Part shown: positions 1-7,144 of the stretch, piece by piece
How the letters are laid out: each line of letters opens with the position of its first letter
Numbering within the stretch: position 1 is the first letter of the stretch
Assembly (NCBI GenBank): GCA_026770575.1
Contig: MU657308.1
Coordinates: 16,712-30,258 of the forward strand
DNA length: 13,547 bases
Direction: 5' to 3'
Source: Pelagophyceae sp. CCMP2097
Taxonomy: Eukaryota; Sar; Pelagophyceae
Position numbers and translations under genes: made by a program
The notes under the pieces: model-generated
What the model was told of the DNA's origin: nothing
The model's database searches: none
Seen by the model: only the letters and a program-made list of their open reading frames with translations

Positions 1-105
1 GATACTCACCCAATAGACCGATAGTACGTGGGGTACCCATAGATCCTGTGATCCAAAAAAAGCGCAGGGTCGCGGGTTCGAATCCCGTCGTCATCAAAGA
101 TTTTT
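1..105 (+). repeat. tRNA-derived repeat, copy 1
   Basis: A perfect RNA polymerase III B box (GGTTCGAATCC) lies at 75-85. It is flanked by a 5-bp T-stem (72-76 with 84-88) and a tRNA-like 3' end, CGTCATCA, at 89-96. No complete matching 5' acceptor, D arm or normal anticodon loop is visible; the middle instead has a 6-bp stem around an A-rich loop (45-67). This reads as a decayed tRNA or tRNA-derived SINE head rather than a functional tRNA. The first 55 bases recur at 228-282. The copy may begin before the window. Confidence 0.55.
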
Positions 106-177
106 TGGACGGCTGCTTTTTTTTTTAATGTTTCTTTTGAAGCGTTTTTGGTGAAGCGCAGCGGCGATGAGAGGGAT

Positions 178-198
178 CCGGGGGGGGCATCCCCCCGG
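178..198. repeat. GC hairpin, CCGGGGGG/CCCCCCGG
   Basis: An 8-bp perfect GC stem follows the words GAAGCGCAGCGGCGATGAG. It resembles the hairpins at 3546-3566 and 4216-4230, each of which follows GAAGCGACGGGGGG. It is probably a degenerate member of the same dispersed repeat family. Confidence 0.5.
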
Positions 199-227
199 TA
201 GCGAACGCGCGAAAGAGCTCGATATCC

Positions 228-337
228 GATACTCACTCTATAGACCAATAGGACAGGGGCACCCATACATCCTGTGTTCCAAAAATGGATAGGGATCCTG
301 CGATTGTACGGTCCAGAATCCGATTCCCGTCGTCGGT
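228..337 (+). repeat. tRNA-derived repeat, copy 2 (decayed)
   Basis: This repeats copy 1 from its first base (GATACTCAC.C.ATAGACC) through the ATCCTGTG block. The B box has decayed to GATTCCCG-type sequence around 322-328, followed by CGTCGTCGGTAAAG, which matches the CGTCGTCATCAAAG end of copy 1. The spacing of about 228 bp suggests a local duplication. No functional tRNA is predicted. Confidence 0.5.
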
Positions 338-339
338 AA

Positions 340-648
340 AGTTTCTCTGGCGCACCCCCTGACCTCCCCTCCGTGCTCGGCGCCTGGCAGTTGAAGGACG
401 CAGAGCCGCATCATTCTCCCATTCCCAAAACAAATCCACCAGCCCCGAAGCCCGGCGACCCTATTTCCAAAAAGCCCGTAACAACTGGGCACATTGCGGA
501 GCCGTGCCGCGCTGGCACAGGACGCGCCTGGCGCTAAGGGGGGCACAAGCCGCGAGCGCGCCCTCTTGGTGACTAATCATGTCCGGCGAAAGTCCACTAA
601 ACGCCGGCGTCGGTGTTTTGGAACGGCACCCTGAGGTTGAACCACAGG
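340..648. other. GC-rich spacer without recognised gene
   Basis: This stretch has open frames on both strands, but none has a recognisable motif, a repeat partner or a codon bias that distinguishes it from its antisense. I see no RNA gene or mobile-element end in it. Confidence 0.5.
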
Positions 649-1089
649 TCACGTTTGAGGGGCGTTCTCTTCGCGCAGGCGGCTCTCTGGGGACTTCTTG
701 GGCCCGCTTGTTGGTCTCGCCGAGATCGTCAATCTGTACCATCATATTCCTAGGCAGCGCAATACCGGCGCCGTTGCGGCATTGAAACGGTAAGCCCCCG
801 TTCGTCACGTTTGAGGGTCGTTCTCTCCGCGCAGGGGGTCCCATCGAGGCTTATTGGTCCCATATGTTGGGCTCGCCGGGTCCGTCAATCTGTACCATCA
901 TATTCCCAGGCAGCGCAATACCGGCGCCGCTTTGGCTTGAATCGGTAAGCCCCGCGTTCCTCACGTCCGAGGGTCGTTCTCTCCGCGCAGGCGGCTCTCT
1001 GGGAATTTCTTGGGCCCACATGTTGGTATCGCCGGGCTCGTCATTCGATGCCATTATATTCCCAGGCAGCGCAATACCGGCGCCGGGAG
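649..1089. repeat. Three tandem copies of a 156-bp repeat
   Basis: Copies start at 649, 805 and 961, each with TCACGT(T/C)(T/C)GAGG; the third ends near 1089. The period is exactly 156 bp, or 52 codons, so a frame stays in register across copies. Shared blocks include CGTTCTCT.CGCGCAGG, GTCAATCTGTACCATCATAT and CAGCGCAATACCGGCGCCG. On the minus strand the repeat reads as a proline- and arginine-rich unit containing GAGIALPGN and PPARRERPS. The reading is broken once by an in-frame TAA near 860-864. It is either a decayed repeat-protein exon or a noncoding minisatellite whose period is a multiple of three. Confidence 0.8.
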
Positions 1090-1216
1090 ACGCCAATTTG
1101 TACTCGCTGCTTGGACAAAGGCCTTCCCGGAAGGTTCCTTGCATTTTCGCATTAACCTGGGATTTACGGAGTACGGGGTGCTCAATATTTACTTAAATTA
1201 GTTTTCGATACCAAGA
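1090..1216. other. Spacer before the inverted-repeat element
   Basis: Unique sequence with a small CCTTCCCGGAAGG palindrome near 1122. Nothing else is recognisable. Confidence 0.4.
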
Positions 1217-1249
1217 GGGTAGCGAAATAACAGTGGGCCGCAACATGAC
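1217..1249 (+). repeat. Left terminal inverted repeat
   Basis: Pairs with 2761-2793 at 32 of 33 bases. The only difference is the T in GAAATAAC. Confidence 0.8.
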
Positions 1250-1341
1250 CCTAACTAACCTAGATTTGCGGCTCACGAACCAGGTTTCTGTGTTTCTGTG
1301 TGGTGTAAAATTGGGAATTCGGCTCAGGCGCCGGCCGCCAC

Positions 1342-2609
1342 CTAGACGGTTGGTTCAGCGCCGGCTCGCGGCCCACTGGCAGGCGTCGGCCGCTGCCACC
1401 TGGCTCGGTCGGCTCGGCGCCGGTTTGCGGCCCAGGCGTCGGCCGCTGCCACCTGGCGCCGCACGTTGGCCGCCTTCTCTAGCGCCGTAGCAGCGTTAAT
1501 CCTGCGGCGCATCTTGGCCTTCGACTTGGTAGTGGGCGTCTTGAACTTCAGGAGATCGTCGCACTCGGCGTCCGTGATCTTAAGGTCGGCCACGAGCGAC
1601 GCGGGCATCGTGATCGAAGGATGCGAGGCCTCCCAGTGCGCCCGCATGCACCGGTACTTCCAGAAGTACCGCATCATCGGCTTTGGCGGGCACTCGGGGC
1701 ACTGAATGAGGTGGTTCGTCGACGGCGCGCCCTTGGTGAACTTCTTGGCGCACGCGTGCGAGTACACGATCTGGCCGACGACCTTGCATCGGTGGTGCGG
1801 CTTCAGCGTCGGGCCCTTCTTCTCGAGCCACGCCGAACACCCGAGCGTCTCGTCGCCGAAGTGCGATGCGGGGTGCACGCCGCAGAGGCCGCATGGGGCC
1901 CTGAGCACCGCCTTGGAGTCGTGCAGCAAGTGGTAGCCGACGTGCTGGCGCATTGCGGCAGCATCGAAGCGCTCCTCGCACCCGTCAAACGCGCACGGGA
2001 TGCGCCGCACGTTGCTCTTCCGCTGCTGGGAGCCCGCCTTGCCTCTCGAGTGCGCCGGCGTGATGTCGTCGACACTGCCTAACACCACGAGATATTCGCC
2101 GCGTCGGTTGCGGTACGGGATCGTGTCGAACGCAGACGTCGCCGAGACGAGCGACGGGCGTAGCGGCGTCGGCAGCGTTCCAAAACGGGCTGCATCCGCG
2201 CGTCGTGCGCAGCGAGGCGCTACTTCTGGGACTCCTCGGTCGTGACGCTAAAGGCGCCGCCCAGCGTGGTCTGCTTGAGGCGCCGGCTGTCGCCGCTCGG
2301 GCCGACGTCGATCGTGGCCGTGCCGGGCGCGTGGTATGCGACGATGTGCTTGAACGTGGCGAACTCGGGTCGTGTGACCGGCGACTTTCCAAAGTCCGGC
2401 GCCTTGCAGCCCGGCTCGGAGCAGCTCGTGGCGCCGTCGTCGGAGACCGTGATCGTCACCGTGACCTCGTCGTCGCAGTAGCGCGCGTCGGCGGCCAGGA
2501 AGCCCTTGACGGTGTACTGGAATGAGCCCGGGCCGCGAATCCGCTGGGCCCAATCGGACATCGGCGCCTTGGCGCTCTCGGCGACATTGGCCCAATCGAG
2601 CTTCGACAT
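1342..2609 (-). pseudogene. Zinc-finger protein gene, broken by a stop and a frameshift
   Basis: Two open segments on the minus strand appear to be one gene. The 5' part (2609 to 2220, about 129 codons) starts at an ATG in a GGCC-ATG-T context and contains CSEPGC followed by HIVAYH. An upstream in-frame ATG at 2645 is an alternative start. It stops at a TAG (2220-2222), but coding-like, GC3-rich codons continue. A second frame carries the coding signal from about 2200 to 1342. That part, numbered from the methionine at 2088, has C32/C37/H49/H53, C66/C69 and C130/C133/H151/H156. The arrangement of Cys, CxxC and HxxxxH pairs resembles zinc-finger proteins found near mobile elements in mushroom-forming fungi; this resemblance is from memory and unverified. 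An intron spanning the break is possible, but no convincing GT-AG pair was seen. Confidence 0.6.
1381..1456. repeat. 53-bp direct duplication in the zinc-finger gene 3' end
   Basis: The 23-bp block starting AGGCGTCGGCCGCTGCC occurs at 1381-1403 and again at 1434-1456, with similar flanks. The 53-bp period is not a multiple of three, so the duplication moves the frame. The last 25 or so codons of the gene (arginine, alanine and proline rich) are probably a by-product. Confidence 0.75.
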
Positions 2610-2760
2610 GGCCGCGCCGCGGGGCTTCATCGCAACGCAGCGCAAGCCAGGGCTTGGCGAAAGGTTATGGCTCCATCCGGGCCGTTTATGGGCTCCTTTA
2701 ATGTCCGTTTAATGACCGTTGGGAGCTAACTAACTAGATTTATGAGGTGAACGTCAATGT

Positions 2761-2793
2761 GTCATGTTGCGGCCCACTGTTTTTTCGCTACCC
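2761..2793 (-). repeat. Right terminal inverted repeat
   Basis: Reverse complement of 1217-1249 with one mismatch. It marks the 5' side of the minus-strand zinc-finger gene. Confidence 0.8.
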
Positions 2794-3069
2794 CCTTGCC
2801 GATACCCCCAAAAAATTGACGCTCCGCGGGGTGGCCACGGGTTCACAGACCGGCCAATTTTTTTTTATAACGTGCGTTGGCTACGACTCGGTCGGTCCTA
2901 GGGCATGGTGCATCAAACGTTTCGATTGGGCTTTACGACCCTGGGTCCCAAATCTGGCCTACTGACAGAGGGCCCGTCAGGAGAATTTGATAAATTCTAC
3001 GATTTCAGGCACGATCGGAGTACCAGAGGATTTTTTTAAGCAGGGGCATTTTTCGACCAGATTGCTTCA
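2794..3069. other. Unassigned spacer
   Basis: Mixed-composition sequence between two mobile elements. It holds a small GAATTTGATAAATTC palindrome near 2982-2996 and no convincing gene. Confidence 0.4.
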
Positions 3070-3446
3070 ATGCCGGGCTAGGGATTTTCTCAGCGCGCGC
3101 GGGGTCCGCCGAGGTCGGAAGTGGCGCGTTCGACGCGCGGCGTCGTGGGCTACAACCTGTACCAAAAGTTTACCGGCGTCGCGCGCGCGCTGCGCGCACT
3201 GTGAGAAAAAGCTAGGGGAAAGTTGACAAAAAGGGGTTGGGGCTCTTTTTCGGAACACATTATTTTCACTTTCCCCGGCCCTATATGTTAACTTTCCCCT
3301 AGCTTTTTCGCACAGTGCGCGCGGCGCACGCGCGCGACGCCGGTAAACCTTTGGTACAGGTTGTAGCCCACGACGCCGCGCGTCGAACGCACCACTCCCG
3401 ACCTCGGCGGACCCCGCGCGCGCTGAGAAAATCCCTAGCCCGACAT
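3070..3446. mobile_element. Foldback (long inverted repeat) element
   Basis: The left arm (3070-3228) and right arm (3286-3446) are nearly perfect reverse complements around a 57-bp spacer. Outer ends read ATGCCGGGCTAGGG and, on the other strand, ATGTCGGGCTAGGG; inner ends read GGGGAAAGTTGACA and GGGGAAAGTTAACA. The few differences are substitutions plus a small change in the CGCG-rich inner part, so the arms have diverged slightly since duplication. There is no coding capacity beyond chance frames. This is the structure of a foldback MITE. No clear target-site duplication was found. Confidence 0.8.
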
Positions 3447-3509
3447 CTAACTATATAATCGGCTAATGAATGGTTCGCTTATGGGCTCCATTTCTTTAGC
3501 GATTTGGAA

Positions 3510-3605
3510 CTGCACCGCCCTCTTCGGGAGCGAAGCGACGGGGGGTCCGGGGGGTCTCCCCCCGGAGCCCGGAGGAGATTAGGGTCTATACCGACCCGCC
3601 TGTGA
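3510..3605. repeat. Dispersed repeat with GC hairpin, copy A
   Basis: CTGCACCGCCCTC.TCGG..(G/T)CGAAGCGACGGGGGG is followed by a perfect 9-bp hairpin TCCGGGGGG-TCT-CCCCCCGGA (3546-3566) and GCCCGGAGGAGA. The whole segment recurs at 4176-4262. Confidence 0.7.
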
Positions 3606-3900
3606 GGGTCAAAGGTTTGTCTTCATATGTGTTTATATACCAAACATTTCGAACACTCTCATCAACCACCAACTCTAACCATCTCTAAAAACAAATAGCT
3701 CGATACCCAACATCCGCACCGCTTAGAAGGCGTCTGTCTAAGGTGCGGTAATCAGCATCTATCCGAGTCAACCGCACGTCCAGGATGTCGCCGGTCAATG
3801 TAATCGGTCGTTACGGAGTGAAAGTAGGCAGGTACGAGCCCCGGAGGCAGCGTAAGCGAAATATCAATAAATCCAAATAAATTCGAGATTCAAGCCGATG
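3606..3900 (+). other. Possible noncoding transcription unit (tentative)
   Basis: There is no open frame of note. A TATA-like GTTTATATACC lies near 3630-3640. A stable hairpin at 3714-3748 pairs CCGCACC with GGTGCGG and TTAGA with TCTAA, separated by a GC bulge, around a 9-nt loop. This combination could be a small RNA locus or chance. I recognise no known RNA family. Confidence 0.2.
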
Positions 3901-3984
3901 CAGTGGCGAAACTCGGGTTCGGGCCGGGGAAATGCTTTTTTTGTCCCGACTTACGATATTTTAGAAAAGAGTGCTCAGCGACAT

Positions 3985-4160
3985 TCATGGCCGCGGCCGC
4001 GCGTCATGCGTCGCCAAAACTACGTCGCCAAGCTACATGCAAAGTCGCGAACGCCCTTCGTCCCTCACTTCACTGGCCGCGCCACATCGTCATGCGCCGC
4101 GACGTCGCCAATGTTTCTTTAAAAGCCCTTCACCCCTCGAAAAACTGGCCGCACTGCGCC
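3985..4160. repeat. Imperfect internal duplication, with a further copy downstream
   Basis: Two related blocks end in ACTGGCCGC (about 4000-4081 and 4089-4152), each starting CGTCATGCG(T/C)CGC and containing GTCGCCAA. The second block recurs at 4916-4985 with TCATGC.CCGCGACGTCGCCA and AAAAACTGGCCGCACT. Confidence 0.55.
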
Positions 4161-4175
4161 CGTGCGTGATTAAGG

Positions 4176-4262
4176 TCTGCACCGCCCTCCTCGGAATCGA
4201 AGCGACGGGGGGTTACGGGGGTCTCCCCCGGCGCCCGGAGGAGAATAGGTTCTGAACCGCCT
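4176..4262. repeat. Dispersed repeat with GC hairpin, copy B
   Basis: Matches 3510-3605. The hairpin core is shortened to CGGGGG-TCT-CCCCCG (4216-4230). The flanking GAAGCGACGGGGGGTT and CGCCCGGAGGAGAATAGG are conserved. Confidence 0.7.
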
Positions 4263-4715
4263 CAAGCGGCGTAGCCGCCGCAGGCGGCGTAGCCGCAGTA
4301 GGCTGCGCAGCGTCGGAGCTTCCGCCTAGGGCGGAGTAGCCGCCTTAGGCGTCGTAGCCGCCGCACACGGCGCAGCCGCCTCATGCGGCGTAGCCGCCGC
4401 AGGCGGCGTAGTCGCGCAGGCAGCTTAACCGCCGCAGGCGGCGCAGACGCAGTAGGCTGCGCAGCGTCGGAGCTTTCGCCTCAGGCGGCGTAGCCGCCGC
4501 ACACGGCTACGCCGCCTCAGGCGGCGTAGCCGCCGCACACGGCGCAGCCGCCTCATGCGGCGTAGCCGTCGCAGGCGGCGTAGCCGCGCAGGCTGCTTAA
4601 CCACCGCAGGCGGCGCAGCCGCCTGCGGCGGCTACGCCGCCGCAGGCGGCGTAGCCGCGCAGGCGGCTTTTCCTCCGTAGGCGGCTCAGCCGCCTCAGGC
4701 GGCGTAGCTGCGGCG
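4255..4715. repeat. Array of GC-rich palindromes
   Basis: About 460 bp is built from variants of GGCGGCGTAGCCGCC, GCCGCAGGCGGCG and CCGCACACGGC, most of which can fold on themselves. A higher-order unit is visible: CAGTAGGCTGCGCAGCGTCGG starts at 4296 and again at 4450, a 154-bp period, with the following palindromes in similar order. Open frames across it are low-complexity and occur on both strands, so no gene is called. Confidence 0.8.
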
Positions 4716-4733
4716 CAGAGGACCGACTCTGAG

Positions 4734-4916
4734 CGAAGGATACAGATAAATCCCATTGCTATGCCCACGTAAATAATTAAAATCATTTAAACTTATCGCT
4801 TAATTTGCGGCCGACCAGATTCGAACCAGCGACCACCTTTTTCTTCTATGATGATTCCAATGAGGCTCCTGCTCGACCTCTTCCCAATAGCGATCGTGCC
4901 AATCGCCGAATCGGTC
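4734..4916 (-). repeat. tRNA-related repeat body, copy without end modules
   Basis: This matches the cores of 7855-8120 and 13298-13547: CGAAGGATACAG..AAATCCC, GCCCACGTAAATAATT, TGCGGCCGACCAGATTCGAACC and the GATGATTCCAATGAGGCTCC block. The minus strand holds a B box (GGTTCGAATC, at 4818-4827) and a tRNA-like 3' end, GGCCGCA. Here the T-arm can pair fully with wobbles. The family's 5' end is replaced by the palindrome array and its 3' hairpin module is absent. Confidence 0.65.
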
Positions 4917-4985
4917 ATGCACCGCGACGTCGCCAGCGTTCTTAAATAGCTCCCCACCCCGTTAAAAAACTGGCCGCACTTGTTG
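4916..4985. repeat. Copy of the 4089-4160 repeat
   Basis: Shares TCATGC.CCGCGACGTCGCCA, TTCTTTAAA/TTCTTAAATAGC and AAAAACTGGCCGCACT with the upstream block, in the same orientation. Confidence 0.6.
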
Positions 4986-5230
4986 AAGCAATCTGCCAAT
5001 CCAGTGCCCTAGCTTAAAAATAATCCTTTGGTACGAGAAAAATAGCTTTTCCGAGTTGTTTTTCTTCTTCTAGCTACGATTCTCGACGAGGAGAATTTAC
5101 CAAGGCCAGATGCCGGAGGCTGCCGCGGCGACGAATGCGACTTCGCACTGGCAGGTGCTCGGGATTCCCGGGAGGGGCGGTGGGTGCCGCTCACGAAGGC
5201 GTGTTCCACGGCCTGCAATGGGGACGTGTG

Positions 5231-5310
5231 CTGCCGGCGCCGCTGCAGGCGCCGCTGCCGGCGCTGCTGCCGGCGGCGCTGCCGGCGGCGCTGCCGGCGC
5301 TGCTGCCGGC
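5231..5310. repeat. GCTGCCGGC microsatellite
   Basis: Imperfect 9- to 12-bp iterations of GCCGGCGCTGCT and GCCGGCGGCGCT. It encodes alanine/proline or alanine/glycine runs depending on frame. It lies directly downstream (minus strand) of the coding fragment at 5341-5640 and may once have been its low-complexity tail. Confidence 0.7.
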
Positions 5311-5340
5311 GTGGTCGTGCAGCAGCCGAAGAAGGCGCCG

Positions 5341-5640
5341 TCAAAGCGGGAAAGCCTGGGCTGCGTAAAGGAGTTTATCGTGCTTGGCGAGGCTGTCGAC
5401 GGCGAACACCGTGTAGCGCCAGAAGGGCGCATCGAGGATGGCGCGCATGTAGAGGGGGTACATGTCGACGATGCGCTGGACGGCCGATCGTGGGATCTTG
5501 TTTGCGCCGCCCCGGCGGACGAAGACCAGGTCTGACTCATCGTCGCCGTCGACCTCTCGCTCCAGGAGCTCCAGGGCAGCAGGTCGGCCTTTTCGAGCTG
5601 CTCGAGCGCCGTGCGCGTCGCCAACGACGCCGCACCTACT
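5341..5640 (-). pseudogene. Frameshifted coding fragment, function unknown
   Basis: The minus strand shows strong G/C third-position bias typical of coding DNA here. One frame is good from about 5624 to 5565, giving a leucine- and glutamate-rich helix-like start. The signal then moves to another frame that runs to a TGA at 5341-5343 and contains LVFVRRGGANKIPRS and AILDAPFWRYTVFAVDSLA. Neither part has a good ATG start. Past the stop, a third frame continues into alanine/proline repeats. The best reading is a decayed host-type gene fragment. A TATA-like TTATATTTAA lies just upstream on the minus strand (about 5641-5651). I do not recognise the family. Confidence 0.4.
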
Positions 5641-5651
5641 TAAATATAATC

Positions 5652-5950
5652 CGCAAAGATCAACGTGACACAGTCGCAAGGAACCGCGCCCATCGGGCAT
5701 GGCGCGTCAGATGTCGCCAGCAGCTCACCCCCGCGCGCCCGTCCTCGGGGGAAGCAGGGCGCGCCCGTCTGTAGGACCGTGCTCGTCATCTCCACGCTAC
5801 ACCTAGGTGCGCTTACTCGGAGCGCGGCGTCCTTTGCCCTTGGAAAACGTTCGGTCTCTGTGGCTCCTTGTTTGACTCTGCTCGTCCACGCCCTGCTCGT
5901 CAACGACACGCGTCGCGTAAGCTCCCCCCCAGGGTGATGCGGGACTTTTT
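5652..5950. other. GC-rich stretch without recognised gene
   Basis: Frames are open on both strands without motif or repeat partner. It ends at an abrupt switch to AT-rich DNA near 5940. Confidence 0.35.
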
Positions 5951-6235
5951 TTTGTAACTTGAAAAAAATAAATCCTAACCATTTGGTCATTTTGTGGCTT
6001 ATTACGATTTTGTTTTTGATTTTTTGATTTTTTCATTTTGAAATTTGGTCGTTTTTGGATTTTGAAGTGTTTTGGATTTTTGGATTTTTCCGATATTGGA
6101 TTTTTATTATTTGGATTTTGGATTTTTCGTTTTTTCAATTTTTTCGATTTTCCGATTTTGAAGTTTTTGAAGTTTTTGAAGTTTTTGAAGTTTTTGAAGT
6201 TTTTGAGAATTCTCAGAATTTTTCTCAAATAAAAA
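5950..6235. repeat. AT-rich low-complexity tract with 9-bp tandem repeat
   Basis: Runs of GATTTTTGGATTTT-like sequence lead into about five copies of GAAGTTTTT (6160-6205). A long frame across it encodes only Asn/Lys/Phe repeats and is not considered a gene. Confidence 0.8.
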
Positions 6236-6439
6236 AAACTTTTTGAGAATTTGCGTAAAACCCGCGTGGATTCCCCTTGGTGATTTCTACTCAGAAAATT
6301 ATTTTTAGTTTCCAAATCCTAAATTCTCAAAAGGAAAAACTTTTTTTAGAGTTTAGGATTTGATTAGCTGAGGGATAAGGTCGATAAAGGTCTTCGTGTC
6401 CTCCTAACCTCCTAACCTCCTGTTCTCCTGTAATGGGTT
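6236..6439. other. Spacer with short CCTAACCT iterations
   Basis: Unassigned sequence. Around 6400-6430 there are three tandem CTCCTAAC/CTCCTGTT units. No gene or other repeat partner was seen. Confidence 0.35.
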
Positions 6440-6533
6440 ATTACAAGAGCGCGCCGGAGGCACACGGAGGCCCCGAAGGATTTATTCACAGAGTTCAAGA
6501 CGGGGGTTAAACAATTACGTTAAATCAATGGCA

Positions 6534-7097
6534 TCAGGCCCTGCCTGCTCGTCGGAATCGCCGCCTGGGCCGTCGGAGTCGTCGTAGGTTTTGGAGTTGA
6601 AAGAGGCCGCCGAGCGTGGGTTTGACCTGGATGAAGCTTCTCTCGGCGTAGCTCGTCACGACCGTGATCTTGACTCCGTACGCGTCGGCCGCGGCCTGGA
6701 GCGTGACGTGGTCGCCCCACTCGCGCGCCTGGGCCATCCTGCACGCGTACGCCTCGTAGTCCTCGTGCAAAAAAACGCAATAGGCGCCCGAGGCGGCGCG
6801 GAGTTGCTTGACGACGGCGGCGCGGACGACGGCGTGGAGAACCTGGTTGCCGAAGAGGCGTTGGGCCAGCGCGCGAAATTGGCAATTGCCGTCCGGGTCG
6901 ACGGCGTGCTCCACGAGGCTATAGTCCACCAGGCGCTCGACCAGCCGCGCGCGCTCTGGCGAGGGCTCCTCGTCGAGCGCGCGATCGTCGTCGTCGCCTT
7001 TCGACTCTTCGAAGCCGGGGTCGTCGTCGCGCTCGCGCCGGCGAGCGAGTGAGGGATCCTCCTCGAGCGCGCGATCGTCGTCTAGGATCGCCTGCAT
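6534..7097 (-). CDS. OTU-family cysteine protease-like protein
   Basis: OTU proteins are ubiquitin-deconjugating cysteine proteases. From the chosen ATG at 7097 the product is 187 aa. It has an acidic, arginine-rich N-terminus (1-50) with an internal duplication (DDDRALEEDPS / DDDRALDEEPS), then the OTU hallmark DPDGNCQFRALAQ at 67-79, with Cys72 the predicted nucleophile. WGDHVTLQAAADAYGVKI (127-144) and SFIQVKP (154-160) follow. The C-terminal catalytic His motif normally found after this point is absent. After about residue 165 the frame becomes arginine-rich, whereas the +1 frame gives an acidic Asp/Gly tail with better GC3. A frameshift near the 3' end is therefore likely. The frame is also open upstream to 7223, but that part is only microsatellite-encoded. 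The gene is probably truncated or catalytically dead. Confidence 0.7.
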   Translation of the reverse strand: MQAILDDDRALEEDPSLARRRERDDDPGFEESKGDDDDRALDEEPSPERARLVERLVDYSLVEHAVDPDGNCQFRALAQRLFGNQVLHAVVRAAVVKQLRAASGAYCVFLHEDYEAYACRMAQAREWGDHVTLQAAADAYGVKITVVTSYAERSFIQVKPTLGGLFQLQNLRRLRRPRRRFRRAGRA

Positions 7098-7144
7098 GTC
7101 CTTTCGCCCGTGAGCCGACGGACCGCGCGCCGCCCAAAGTAGAC

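Larger units (their letters stand above)
1217..2793. mobile_element. DNA-transposon-like element carrying a zinc-finger gene
   Basis: The segment is bounded by 33-bp terminal inverted repeats at 1217-1249 and 2761-2793. They begin GGGTAGCGAAA, continue through CAGTGGGCCGCAACATGAC, and match at 32 of 33 positions. Similarity weakens just outside, where both flanks keep a GATACC-type block. A subterminal CTAACTAAC(C)TAGATTT block occurs near both ends (about 1250-1267 and 2725-2741) but in direct orientation. The only coding content is the decayed zinc-finger gene; no DDE transposase is visible. It is therefore best read as a non-autonomous element with cargo. No target-site duplication is clear. 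Confidence 0.7.

Noticed and set aside
6..439. Minus-strand frames containing DDGIRTRDP-type peptides
   Set aside because: These are antisense translations of the tRNA-like T-arm in the repeats, a common artefact, not proteins.
649..1089. CRISPR array
   Set aside because: The repeats are 156 bp, contiguous and without unique spacers of constant length.
1233..2245. Plus-strand frames over the zinc-finger gene
   Set aside because: Antisense shadows of GC-rich minus-strand coding sequence without motifs.
4553..4786. Arginine-rich open frame in the palindrome array
   Set aside because: Low-complexity by-product of GC palindromes; frames are open on both strands.
5009..5344. Gln/Arg-rich and Ala/Pro-rich frames
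   Set aside because: Created by the GCTGCCGGC microsatellite; no start or bias of their own.
5803..6315. 170-codon Lys/Asn/Phe frame
   Set aside because: Encoded by 9-bp tandem repeats and AT-rich low complexity.
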